64,000 bases of DNA, taken from Halogeometricum rufum (GTDB taxonomy: Archaea > Halobacteriota > Halobacteria > Halobacteriales > Haloferacaceae). Position 1 is the stretch's first letter. The number at the start of each line of letters is the position of its first letter. The stretch covers positions 1,736,001 to 1,800,000 of the forward strand of contig NZ_FOYT01000001.1 in NCBI RefSeq assembly GCF_900112175.1. Direction: 5' to 3'. Shown one piece after another: positions 48,486-56,554 of this stretch. Position numbers and translations under genes: made by a program. The notes beneath the pieces were generated by a model. The model was not told the DNA's origin and ran no database searches. It saw only the letters and a program-made list of their open reading frames with translations.

Positions 48486-49832
48486 TCAGCGCTCCAGTTC
48501 GTCGAGGAGGGCGCGGTACTTCAGTTGGACCTCGTCCCACTCCCGGTCGGGGTCGGAGTCCTCGACGACGCCGACGCCGGCGAACAGCGTCGCGGTGTCG
48601 TCCCGGGAGACGGCCGAGCGGAGGGCGACGGCGAACGACCCGTAGCCGGCGGCGTCGATCCACCCGACGGGCGAGGCGTACCACCCGCGGTCGAACGGTT
48701 CGGTGTCGCGGATGGTCTCCAGCGCACGTTCGGGCGGCAGTCCGCCGACGGCGGGCGTCGGGTGGAGCGCCTCCACCAGCGAGAGGACGTGTTCGTTCGT
48801 CGAGAGCGTCGCCGTGATGGGCGTCCAGAGGTGCTGGACGGTTGCGAGACGCTTCACGCGGCGGTCGCCGGCGTTGACGGAGGAGGCGAACGGCGCCAGT
48901 TGGTCTCGGATGGTCTCGGCGACGAGTTCGTGTTCGTGGACGTTCTTCTCGTCGGCGGCGAGTTCGCGCGCCAGCCACTCGTCCTCGGCCGGCGTCTCGC
49001 CGCGACCGGTCGTCCCGGCCAGCGCGTCCGTCTCGACGGTCCGACCGCGCAGGGTCACGAGTCGCTCCGGCGTCGCGCCGAAGAACGACGCCTGCGCGCG
49101 GTCCGCCCCGGGTTCTGGTTCGACGAGGAAGCGGTAGCAGTCGGGGTAGGCGTCGCCGAGTCGCTCCAGCACGTCCGGCACCGACAGTTCCGAGGCGAGG
49201 TCGACGGCCAGCGCCTGCGCGAGGACGACCTTCTGCAGGTCGCCCGCGCGGATTCGCTCGACGGCGGCCTCGACGCTGGCGTTCCAGTCGGACTTGGCCG
49301 TCGTCCGTCGGCGGGCGGTGACGCCCGGCGGGTCCGCGAGGGGGCCGGGGTCCGGGAGCGACTCGATACGGTCGCGTTCCTCGGCGAGGCGTTCCTCGAC
49401 GGCGTCGGCGTCGGCGTCCGGACCGACGGCGTTGACGGTGAGCCACGTCCCGTTGTCGGCCTCGGTCACCTGCACGCGCGGGAAGACGAAGCGCGCCCCG
49501 GGGAAGTCCTCCCACGGCGACCCGTCCGTGCTGTCGGCGTGGAAGGCGAACCCGCCGAACAGGCGCGGGCGGGCCGCCTCGGTGCCGGCGTGGACGTCGC
49601 CCGAGGAGAACAGGTCCTCGGCCGCCTCGCGGATTCGGTCGAACCGTCTCGGCCCGTCTGCGGTCACCGTCGCGGCCGCGCCGCTTCCGACCACCGTCGC
49701 CTCGTCGGGTGCCGACCAGACGGTACGCGGTGTGTCGGCGGCGCGAAGGACGGCGCGAAACGACGGTGCCGACACGGGAACCGACCTGCTGACGAGGTGT
49801 GTCTCCGCCTCGTCAGTCCGCAGCGATGCCAT
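48486..49832 (-). CDS. menF: Isochorismate synthase
   Basis: A 448-residue chorismate-using enzyme. The N-terminal half is variable, and the C-terminal half has the family core: KSDWNASVEAAVERIRAGDLQKVVLAQAL, then SFFGATPERLV, ELVAETIRDQL, LWTPITATLS, LHPTPAVGGLP and PVGWIDAAGYGSFAVALR. The order and the menD neighbour favour isochorismate synthase, which starts menaquinone synthesis, over anthranilate or salicylate enzymes. On the minus strand GGTAAAAGAC sits about 28 bases before the start. Confidence 0.91.
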   Translation of the reverse strand: MASLRTDEAETHLVSRSVPVSAPSFRAVLRAADTPRTVWSAPDEATVVGSGAAATVTADGPRRFDRIREAAEDLFSSGDVHAGTEAARPRLFGGFAFHADSTDGSPWEDFPGARFVFPRVQVTEADNGTWLTVNAVGPDADADAVEERLAEERDRIESLPDPGPLADPPGVTARRRTTAKSDWNASVEAAVERIRAGDLQKVVLAQALAVDLASELSVPDVLERLGDAYPDCYRFLVEPEPGADRAQASFFGATPERLVTLRGRTVETDALAGTTGRGETPAEDEWLARELAADEKNVHEHELVAETIRDQLAPFASSVNAGDRRVKRLATVQHLWTPITATLSTNEHVLSLVEALHPTPAVGGLPPERALETIRDTEPFDRGWYASPVGWIDAAGYGSFAVALRSAVSRDDTATLFAGVGVVEDSDPDREWDEVQLKYRALLDELER

Positions 49833-49922
49833 TTGATGGAGATGAGGAAGCCACAGTCTTTTACCTGACTATCCCGGAACGGGAGCGGGACTCCGCGCGT
49901 TCGGTCCGCGAGCGGCCCGTAT

Positions 49923-50516
49923 TCAGCTGTACCGCTCTTCGTTCCACGGGTCGGCCGTGTTGGAGTAGCCGCGCTTCTCCCAGTAACCGCGTTCGGGTTC
50001 GGTGAGGAACTCGACGCCCGACACCCACTTGGCGCCCTTGTAGGCGTACTTGTGCGGCGTGACGACTCGGAGCGGACCGCCGTGGTCGTCGGGGAGGGGT
50101 TCGCCTCCGTACTCGTAGACGAACATGACCTCCTCGCGCATGCAGTCTTCGAGCGGGAGGTTCGTCGTGTAGCCGTCGAGGGCGTGGAACATGACGTGAA
50201 CCGCCTCGTCGTCGACACCCGCCATCTCGGCGAGGGCGGGGAAGGTGACGCCGGTGAACTCGCAGTCGAACTTCGACCACCCGGTGACGCAGTGGAAGTC
50301 CTGCGTCTGCGTCTCCGCGGGCAGGTCCTTGAACTCGTCGTAGGAGAACGTGAGGTCCTCGTCGACGGCGCCCCACACCTCGAACGCCCACGAGTCGGGG
50401 TTCCACGAGGGCGTTCCGCTCTTGGACAACACCGGGAACCGCGACGTCTCCCGCTGCCCCGGTGGGAGTCGTTCCTCGCCGAACTCGCGGTAGAGTCCCG
50501 TGACGTCTCTGGCCAT
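49923..50516 (-). CDS. Molybdopterin-dependent oxidoreductase (sulfite-oxidase-like fold)
   Basis: A 197-residue cytoplasmic protein containing the Mo-cofactor domain of the sulfite oxidase/MsrP group. The Mo-binding Cys is C76 in FHCVTGWSKFD. Later segments VMFHALDGYTTNLPLEDCM and RVVTPHKYAYKGAKWV match the conserved cofactor and substrate strands. There is no signal peptide, no dimerisation domain and no cytochrome, so it is the short form. The substrate is unknown. On the minus strand GCGTTAGGTA lies about 28 bases before the ATG. Confidence 0.88.
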   Translation of the reverse strand: MARDVTGLYREFGEERLPPGQRETSRFPVLSKSGTPSWNPDSWAFEVWGAVDEDLTFSYDEFKDLPAETQTQDFHCVTGWSKFDCEFTGVTFPALAEMAGVDDEAVHVMFHALDGYTTNLPLEDCMREEVMFVYEYGGEPLPDDHGGPLRVVTPHKYAYKGAKWVSGVEFLTEPERGYWEKRGYSNTADPWNEERYS

Positions 50517-50664
50517 GCCCGGTAGTTCGTCGCGGCGTACCTAACGCTGACGACTCTCCCGGGCGGTGAGTACTGGCTCGGACAAGCTCTTTTGGCTCCG
50601 CGGAAACGATTTTCCTCGGCGAACGAGGAGACGTTCGTCCAACGGTAAAAGTCGGGCGCAGGAG

Positions 50665-50670
50665 TTAAAT
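50665..50670 (+). promoter_or_regulatory. TATA box of the ribbon-helix-helix gene
   Basis: TTAAATAAG starts 35 bases before the ATG at 50700 and fits a leaderless transcript. Confidence 0.6.
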
Positions 50671-50699
50671 AAGCCGGCTTCAAACCCCCGGGCGTTCAG

Positions 50700-50909
50700 A
50701 TGCCCAAAGTCAAAATCAACGTTCCTGAACACCTCGAGATGCAGATCGCACAGCTGGTGGACGAGGGAGAGTTCGTCAGCCGCGAAGAGGCTATCGAGGA
50801 CCTCCTCTCGACGGGTATCCGCGCGTTCAAGACGAGCGGACCGATGGACGAGGACGACCGCTTCGAAGACGACGGGATGATGGGTCACGAGGACGAGTAC
50901 GTCTTCTGA
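50700..50909 (+). CDS. Ribbon-helix-helix (CopG-like) protein
   Basis: A 69-residue protein. The N-terminal strand KVKINVPEHLEMQIAQLVDEGEFVSREEAIEDLLSTGIRAF is the ribbon-helix-helix fold, which dimerises and binds DNA through the beta strand. The C-terminal 20 residues are acidic and disordered. It lies 60 bases before UPF0058, and each has its own TATA element. The DNA targets are unknown; autoregulation is possible. Confidence 0.82.
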   Translation: MPKVKINVPEHLEMQIAQLVDEGEFVSREEAIEDLLSTGIRAFKTSGPMDEDDRFEDDGMMGHEDEYVF

Positions 50910-50940
50910 CCGCGAGCGTGTCAGTCAGACCCAATAACCC

Positions 50941-50946
50941 TTAAAA
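50941..50946 (+). promoter_or_regulatory. TATA box of the UPF0058 gene
   Basis: TTAAAACG lies about 29 bases before the ATG at 50970, fitting a leaderless transcript. Confidence 0.6.
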
Positions 50947-50969
50947 CGACCTCTCGCGTACCCACGCCC

Positions 50970-51248
50970 ATGCACAAGGACGAGCTTCTGGAACTGCACG
51001 AACAGATGGTGACGATAAAGGACCACTTCGCCTCGCAGGAACACGTCGACGAGGGACTGTTCGACCCCTACGAGCAACTCGCCGTCGACCCCTCGCACGT
51101 CCACAAGTCCAAGAGCGAACACAAACACGCCGTCTTCGTCCTCGGAAACGCGCTCGCGGCGGCGATGAGCGAAGACGAGTTCTCGAACGCCGGCCGGGTC
51201 GGAAAGCGGATGAAGGAACTCGCCGAGGACGCCGAGTCGAAGCTCTGA
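50970..51248 (+). CDS. UPF0058 family protein
   Basis: A 92-residue helical protein. The pattern MHKDELLELHEQMVTIKDHF, a VDEGLFDPYEQL segment, HVHKSKSEHKHAVFVLGNALA and the end GRVGKRMKEL matches the archaeal UPF0058 family, whose function is unknown. It is conserved across haloarchaea and methanogens. The His-rich centre could bind metal, which is only a suggestion. Confidence 0.88.
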   Translation: MHKDELLELHEQMVTIKDHFASQEHVDEGLFDPYEQLAVDPSHVHKSKSEHKHAVFVLGNALAAAMSEDEFSNAGRVGKRMKELAEDAESKL

Positions 51249-51250
51249 GG

Positions 51251-51266
51251 CGCGGTTTTTCTGCCG
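51251..51266 (+). terminator. Likely terminator after UPF0058
   Basis: GGTTTTTCTGCC just after the stop contains a T-run of five with GC on both sides. T-tracts alone can terminate in haloarchaea. Confidence 0.4.
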
Positions 51267-51387
51267 TACACGACCGAGACGACCGGTAGCCGTCGGTTCG
51301 TCGCTCGCGTGAATCGTCTCGTCGCTGGGAGGCACTGTCAGTGGGACGACAGGGGACGAGACGGCGCCTCGCGCCCGGCGAGAGATT

Positions 51388-51393
51388 CTTAAC
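51388..51393 (+). promoter_or_regulatory. TATA-like element of the rhomboid gene
   Basis: CTTAAC lies about 27 bases before the ATG at 51417, fitting a leaderless transcript. Confidence 0.5.
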
Positions 51394-51416
51394 CGTGCCG
51401 TCGAATTACGCCAACG

Positions 51417-53069
51417 ATGGAACTTCCGGGGGCGGTCACCGTTCAGCGAGTCGCCCTTCTGGTCGCGTTCGTTCTCTCGGTGGTCGCCGTCTACCTCGCC
51501 GACAGACCGTCCGGGCGGTGGGCGAGGGCGCTCCGCCGGCGCTTCCTCTTCGGCGTCCCGTGGGGGTCCGTCGTCACCGTCGTCGGCGTCCTCGCCGTCT
51601 ACCTGTTCGTGCAGGGCGGCCTCCAGCACTGGTACCGGCCGCTGACGATTCCCTTCCGGGCGTGGTCGTACTTCTACCCGCTCGGCGTCGTCACCGCCGC
51701 GTTCGCGCACAACGGGCCGGGCCACCTCGTCGGGAACCTCGTCGCGACGGCGGCGTTCGCGCCCCTCGCCGAGTACGCGTGGGGGCACTTCCCGCGCGGG
51801 CGAGGGACCACGTCGTTCGGGTCGTGGCGGACGAACCCGTACGTCCGCGCGTTCGTCGTCTTCCCCGCCGCCGTCTTCGTGGTCGGCCTCCTCACCGCCG
51901 CGTTCGCCCTCGGCCCGATAATCGGGTTCTCGGGCGTGGTGTTCGCCTTCGCGGGGTTCGCCCTCGTCAACTACCCGTTCTCGACGGTCGTCGCACTCGT
52001 CGCGAGTCGCGTCGTCCGCGTCGTCTACAACGCGGTCCAGACGCCGCAACTCACCGCTAGCGGTCACCCCGCGTACGTGACGCCGTGGTGGGCCGACATC
52101 GCCATCCAGGGGCACGCGTTCGGTCTGTTCCTCGGCGTCCTCCTCGGTCTCGCCGTCGTCCGCAACCGGGCGCCCGAGGCCCGCCCGTCGGCGCTCCGAC
52201 TGTGGACCGGGACGATACTGTTCGGCGTCCAGCAGTCGATGTGGGCCATCTACTGGTACCGCGGCGGCGAGACGTACGTGCTCTACCGCGCCGTCGGCGT
52301 GGCCCTCGTCGCCCTGTTGGCCGTCGTCGTCACGGTCACCGTCGTCGGGTCCGACCGGGTGGCACTCCGGGACACTCTCGGCGGCGCGTTCGCCGTCCGC
52401 CCGTGGCAGGCCGGGGCGGCCTGTCTCATCCTCGTCGCCGCGGTCATCTCCGGACCCGCGGTTCCGTACAACCTCTACACCGCGAACGACGACGACCTGC
52501 CGGGCGCGGAGATAGACGTCCGCGACTACGAGGTGACGTACGCGGAGAACGTGACGAACGGGATGACCGCCGCGTTCGAAATCTCCGCGCTGGGGGAGAC
52601 GACGGCGGTGAAGACGGCGGGCGTCATCGTGCGCAGTCGCGACCGCGGCATCTGGACGACGGCGGTCACGAAGGGGCGACTCGCCTTCGACGGGCAGGTG
52701 CCCGTCCTCGTCGGCGGTCCGGGCTGGCGCGAGACGGTGTTCGCCGTCCGCGACGGCTGGGTGGCGACGCACGGCGACACCGCCTACCGCGTCTTCCTGA
52801 GCCATCGGGGGACCGCGCGCGTCGTCTACACCTCGGACCCCGCGCGGGCCGGCCCCGTCGTCGGCGGGCGGAACATCAGCATCGACCCCGCCCCGCAGGG
52901 CTACTACGTCCGCGTCGAACGCGACAACGAGTCCGTGACGACGCGCCTGCCGGCGGAGAACGGGACCGCGACGCTGGACGGCCTCACGTTCGTCAGAGAG
53001 GAGCGGAAACTGTTCGTCGAGTACGGCGAGACCCGCCTGCGAATCGCGAAGCGAGAGCGGTACGAGTAG
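51417..53069 (+). CDS. Rhomboid-family intramembrane serine protease
   Basis: A 550-residue membrane protein. The rhomboid features are HNGPGHLVGNLVATAAF, the catalytic Ser in IGFSGVVFAFAGF (S172) and the partner His in GHAFGLFLGVLLG (H233). About seven helices form the protease; a further group of helices follows, and after residue 345 comes an external beta-rich domain of about 200 residues. It would cut membrane-spanning substrates within the bilayer. The large C-terminal domain may select substrates. Its substrates are unknown. Confidence 0.87.
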   Translation: MELPGAVTVQRVALLVAFVLSVVAVYLADRPSGRWARALRRRFLFGVPWGSVVTVVGVLAVYLFVQGGLQHWYRPLTIPFRAWSYFYPLGVVTAAFAHNGPGHLVGNLVATAAFAPLAEYAWGHFPRGRGTTSFGSWRTNPYVRAFVVFPAAVFVVGLLTAAFALGPIIGFSGVVFAFAGFALVNYPFSTVVALVASRVVRVVYNAVQTPQLTASGHPAYVTPWWADIAIQGHAFGLFLGVLLGLAVVRNRAPEARPSALRLWTGTILFGVQQSMWAIYWYRGGETYVLYRAVGVALVALLAVVVTVTVVGSDRVALRDTLGGAFAVRPWQAGAACLILVAAVISGPAVPYNLYTANDDDLPGAEIDVRDYEVTYAENVTNGMTAAFEISALGETTAVKTAGVIVRSRDRGIWTTAVTKGRLAFDGQVPVLVGGPGWRETVFAVRDGWVATHGDTAYRVFLSHRGTARVVYTSDPARAGPVVGGRNISIDPAPQGYYVRVERDNESVTTRLPAENGTATLDGLTFVREERKLFVEYGETRLRIAKRERYE

Positions 53070-53099
53070 CCGGCGGCCGGAGTTCTCCCGACGCGCCCG

Positions 53100-53723
53100 T
53101 CAGTCCCACTCGATGCGGTACACTTCGGTGTCGATGTCCTTGGACGCCTCGTCGTGGAACTCGAACTGCCGGTCGAGGCTGAACGTCGCCTCGAAGGCGT
53201 GGGTCACCGTGCCGCCCTCGTCGGCGGCGAACGCCTCGACGAACTCCTGAGAGCCGGTGTTGTGGATGGAGTACGACACGTCAGACAGCGTCGCCGCCGT
53301 CCGCAGGAACGCCCGGTCGGCGTGTTCGTGGCCGCGTTGCGCCCCGAACGGCGGGTTCATCAGGACCGTCGTCGGTTCGTCGACGCAGAGGGGCGCCCGC
53401 GTGGCGTCCGCGCGGACCCAGTGGATGGGCGTCGTCGTCCCGACGCGGACGCGGTTGTCGCGGGCCACGTCGAGTGCCTCCGCGTCGACGTCCACGCCGA
53501 CGACCCGGGCGGGGCCCCGGAGGGCGGCACCGAGAGCGAGCATGCCAGTCCCGGTGCCGAGGTCCACCACCGTTCGTCCCTCGACGTCGCCGTTCAGGTC
53601 GGCGACGTGGACGACGTGGGCGGCGAGGCCCGGCGGTGTCGGGTACTGTTCGAGTTCGACGCGGGGGTTCTCGAACCCCGCGACGACGGACAGTTGCGTC
53701 TCGAGGGCGGCCTTCGTCGCCAT
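53100..53723 (-). CDS. METTL5-family methyltransferase
   Basis: A 207-residue Rossmann methyltransferase. The start KAALETQLSVVAGFENPRVELEQYPTPPGLAAHVV and motif I VVDLGTGTGMLALGAALRG are typical of archaeal METTL5-like proteins, and motif IV is NPPFG, characteristic of N6-adenine methyltransferases. The last third (SIHNTGSQEF, then FSLDRQFEFHD) matches this family. The likely target is a ribosomal RNA adenosine, inferred from the eukaryotic relative. The ATG overlaps the preceding stop by one base. Confidence 0.87.
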   Translation of the reverse strand: MATKAALETQLSVVAGFENPRVELEQYPTPPGLAAHVVHVADLNGDVEGRTVVDLGTGTGMLALGAALRGPARVVGVDVDAEALDVARDNRVRVGTTTPIHWVRADATRAPLCVDEPTTVLMNPPFGAQRGHEHADRAFLRTAATLSDVSYSIHNTGSQEFVEAFAADEGGTVTHAFEATFSLDRQFEFHDEASKDIDTEVYRIEWD

Positions 53724-54124
53724 CAGGTGGATATCGCGCCGGAGGCCGAAAAGTGAACGCCTTCGCGGCGGGCGCGTTCGGCGAGTGCGCGGAGTGCCGT
53801 CTCGACGGCGTCCTCGTCGGCGGCGCCCTCGACGGTGAGTTCGAGGCGGGCCGCGCCGAGGAACGCCGCGGCGCGGACGTACTCGCGCAGGTCCTCCACG
53901 ACGGTCTGCGTGGCGAACGGGCAGTCCTCGTCGAAACACGCCTCGACGGTCAGGACGGCCGGGTGGTAGCCGTCGGCGGCGAGGGCCGACTTCAGGTCCC
54001 GGAGGTACGCCGGGGCCGTCGAGTCGAGGTTCGACGCCGAGAGTGACACCGGGGTCACGTCGGTGACGGCGTCTGCGTCGAGTGCCTCCGCGGCGGACGA
54101 CTGCTGCGTGGGCGTCGTACTCAT
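53723..54124 (-). CDS. Uncharacterised protein co-transcribed with METTL5
   Basis: A 133-residue protein. A disordered 40-residue start is followed by strands and helices: DLKSALAADGYHPAVLTVEACFDEDCPF, then REYVRAAAFLGAARLELTVEG. There are two Cys in the pattern Cys-x4-Cys, possibly a metal site or disulfide. The stop overlaps the METTL5 start by TGATG, so translation is coupled and the protein probably works with or beside that methyltransferase, as the TRMT112 partner does in eukaryotes, though it does not resemble TRMT112. Function unknown. Confidence 0.68.
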   Translation of the reverse strand: MSTTPTQQSSAAEALDADAVTDVTPVSLSASNLDSTAPAYLRDLKSALAADGYHPAVLTVEACFDEDCPFATQTVVEDLREYVRAAAFLGAARLELTVEGAADEDAVETALRALAERARREGVHFSASGAIST

Positions 54125-54336
54125 GTCGATTTTACATACCCACTAATCATACAAAAGCGTTGTTGAATGTCCAATAGTAATATTATTCGGCGCTTATCGG
54201 GAGACGGCGAGAGGTCGTGCGCCGCGATTGAACGGCCCGGGGGACTCAAGCCGTTCGATGTGATACGGTCGCATGGGGTCGCACGCTCTGCGTCACCCCA
54301 TTCCCCCCCATCCCCCCTCTCCGAAGTTCGAAGCCG
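54125..54336. other. Intergenic region with AT-rich patch and a small palindrome
   Basis: The region between the two minus-strand units is AT-rich around 54125-54190. A perfect palindrome TAATATTA lies near 54178, in AATAGTAATATTATTCGG. It is at promoter distance from the gene starting at 54124 and may be an operator. No gene is supported here. Confidence 0.45.
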
Positions 54337-55326
54337 TCAGTACCGGCGTTCGAGGACGACGACGCCGTCGTCGTCTCTGAGCGTGATGGTGTCGCCGCCG
54401 TTGTTCCACACCGCAGACCCACGCCCCCAGTAGACCGTCGCGTCGCCGTCCGTCCCGGTGCCGGTCCTGAGCGTGAGTTCCGCTCCCGGTTCCAGCGTCG
54501 TGCCCGGCGGGAAGGTGTACGTCTTGCCGACGGCGTCGGCGACGGACCACCCCGACAGGTCCACCGTCTCCGCGCCCTCGTTCCGGAAGACGACGTACTC
54601 GTCGTTCAGGTTCTCGTTGTCGTTGCCGGCGGCGTCGGGGTGGATCCGAACGACCGCTATCCGGGCGTCGGTCGCGCTGGAACCGTCGTCGGCCGTGTCG
54701 GCACCGACCGTTCCGCCGTCGGCCGTCGCGCCCTCGTCTGCCTCGCGTTCCGCGCACGCCCAGAGGCCGCGGCCCGCCGCGCGGGCGTCCGTCTCGGCCG
54801 CGCGGTACCGTTCACGTTCGGTAAATGTACTCTCGTACAGACGGGCGTGGCCGGCCTCGACGAGGGCGAGGTTGAACGACGCGCCGTCGACGTGGACGTA
54901 CGCGAGGAGGCGGTCGTAGTAGCCGCGTCTGTCCGCCGTCTCGTCGAAGACGAGGCGGACCTCTTCGCCGGCGAGGTGCCGTCTCGCGTACGCGGAGGCG
55001 TTCTCACCCGCGGCGTCGAGACAGGCCGCCCCCGCCTCGGTGTCCGGGACGCCCTCGAACTCGCCCGGCGTGTTCGACCCGTACACCTCCGGCGTGTCGA
55101 CGCCCAGGAGGCGGACGGTGTCGCGCGACCCGTTCGCGTACTTCACCTTCACCGTGTCGCCGTCCACGACTTCGGTCACGGTGACCCGGACGCTCGGCCC
55201 CGTCGGCGTCGCGGCGTCCGTGGCCGCACCCGCCGAACCGGTCGACTGCGGCCCGGCCGGGGCGGCACCGACGCAACCCGAGAGGACGAGGAGAACGACT
55301 GTGAACAGGACCGTTCGCGCGCGCAT
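54337..55326 (-). CDS. Secreted lipoprotein nuclease: SNase domain fused to a lamin-tail domain
   Basis: A 329-residue protein. The N terminus is a signal with a lipobox-like LSGC (residues 14-17), so it is likely a lipoprotein outside the cell. A thermonuclease domain follows: EVVDGDTVKV, RLLGVDTPEV and YYDRLLAYVHVD hold the calcium and catalytic residues, and EAGHARLYE is also typical. A linker of about 30 residues leads to a lamin-tail domain from about 225 (AVVRIHPDAAGND, ENLNDEYVVFRNEG, VDLSGWSVADAVG, YTFPPG). It would degrade external DNA or RNA. Confidence 0.86.
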   Translation of the reverse strand: MRARTVLFTVVLLVLSGCVGAAPAGPQSTGSAGAATDAATPTGPSVRVTVTEVVDGDTVKVKYANGSRDTVRLLGVDTPEVYGSNTPGEFEGVPDTEAGAACLDAAGENASAYARRHLAGEEVRLVFDETADRRGYYDRLLAYVHVDGASFNLALVEAGHARLYESTFTERERYRAAETDARAAGRGLWACAEREADEGATADGGTVGADTADDGSSATDARIAVVRIHPDAAGNDNENLNDEYVVFRNEGAETVDLSGWSVADAVGKTYTFPPGTTLEPGAELTLRTGTGTDGDATVYWGRGSAVWNNGGDTITLRDDDGVVVLERRY

Positions 55327-55425
55327 ACCTCCTCGTTCGGACGACGACCGGATAACCGAACCGGCGTCCGTACCGACCGATACTACCCGCAGTTGATGAC
55401 AAGTGACTAACTAATTTTCGCAAAG

Positions 55426-55433
55426 TTTTAAAT
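55426..55433 (+). promoter_or_regulatory. TATA box of the tfb gene
   Basis: GTTTTAAATAC is a strong TATA match 25-30 bases before the ATG at 55458 with a purine-rich BRE-like CGCAAAG before it. A second AT-rich element CCTTATAA immediately precedes the ATG. Confidence 0.65.
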
Positions 55434-55457
55434 ACTCGCTTCACCACAAACCTTATA

Positions 55458-56411
55458 ATGGAACGCCCGAGCCGCCAGCGTCAGCGAGAGCAGGAATCGG
55501 AGCAGAACGCCGACGAGCGCGTCGCGTGCCCGGAGTGTGAGTCCACCAATATCATCACGGACGCCGACCAGGGGGAGTTGGTGTGTGACGACTGCGGCTT
55601 GGTGCTGGACGAGCGCCAGATAGACCGCGGGCCGGAGTGGCGGGCGTTCAACCACTCCGAACGCCAGTCGAAGTCCCGCGTCGGCGCTCCCATCACGGAG
55701 ACGATGCACGACCGCGGCCTGACGACGACCATCGACTGGAAGGACAAGGACGCCTACGGTCGGTCGCTCTCCTCCGAGAAACGGTCGCAGATGCACCGCC
55801 TCCGAAAGTGGCAGGAACGCATCCGCACGAAGGACGCGGGCGAGCGCAACCTGCAGTTCGCGCTCTCGGAAATCGACCGCATGGCCTCCGCGCTGGGCGT
55901 CCCCCGGTCGGTTCGAGAGGTCGCGTCGGTCATCTACCGCCGCGCCCTGAACGAGGACCTCATCCGGGGACGCTCCATCGAGGGCGTCGCCACCTCCGCG
56001 CTCTACGCCGCCTGCCGGCAGGAGGGCATCCCGCGCTCGCTCGACGAAGTCGCCGAGGTGTCGCGCGTGCCCCAGAAGGAGATCGGGCGGACGTACCGCT
56101 ACATCTCGCAGGAACTCGGCCTCGAACTGAAGCCGGTCGACCCCAAGCAGTTCGTCCCGCGCTTCGCCTCCGCCCTCGGCCTCTCCGAGGAGGTACAGGC
56201 CAAGGCGACGGAGATAATCGACGTGTCGGCCGAACAGGGGCTGCTCTCGGGCAAGTCCCCGACCGGCTTCGCGGCCGCCGCCATCTACGCCGCCTCCCTG
56301 CTCTGCAACGAGAAGAAGACCCAGCGCGAAGTCGCCGACGTGGCGCAGGTGACCGAAGTCACCATCCGCAACCGGTATCAGGAGCAGATCGAAGCGATGG
56401 GCTTCCGCTAG
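55458..56411 (+). CDS. tfb: Transcription initiation factor IIB
   Basis: A 317-residue TFB. The N-terminal zinc ribbon has two Cys pairs (CPECESTNI and [10 protein letters not shown]), followed by the B-finger/linker ([29 protein letters not shown]) and two cyclin-like repeats (first from about 120, [24 protein letters not shown]; second from about 215, [20 protein letters not shown]). The C-terminal helix-turn-helix contacts the BRE. It bridges TBP and RNA polymerase at the promoter. Haloarchaea have several TFBs with different targets; which one this is cannot be said. Confidence 0.95.
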   Translation: MERPSRQRQREQESEQNADERVACPECESTNIITDADQGELVCDDCGLVLDERQIDRGPEWRAFNHSERQSKSRVGAPITETMHDRGLTTTIDWKDKDAYGRSLSSEKRSQMHRLRKWQERIRTKDAGERNLQFALSEIDRMASALGVPRSVREVASVIYRRALNEDLIRGRSIEGVATSALYAACRQEGIPRSLDEVAEVSRVPQKEIGRTYRYISQELGLELKPVDPKQFVPRFASALGLSEEVQAKATEIIDVSAEQGLLSGKSPTGFAAAAIYAASLLCNEKKTQREVADVAQVTEVTIRNRYQEQIEAMGFR

Positions 56412-56554
56412 GCGGGTCGGTTCCGTTCGTTCGACGTGCTGGCGCGAGCGACGGCGTTCGCTGCTCTCTCACCGCTCACTTCTCTCGGTCTCTCCTCCGT
56501 CCCCGCTCTGTTCTCGTCGCCACCGCTTCTGCCGTCCCTTCGTCCTGACGTCGC
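56412..56554. other. Convergent intergenic region after tfb
   Basis: Pyrimidine-rich sequence (CTCTCACCGCTCACTTCTCTC and similar short runs) lies between two convergent genes. It may end both transcripts. No gene is supported. Confidence 0.4.

Noticed and set aside
46672-49515. Extension of menD upstream to give a protein of over 900 residues
   Set aside because: The added residues are Arg-rich and overlap menF in another frame. The ATG at 48423 begins the conserved MenD start.
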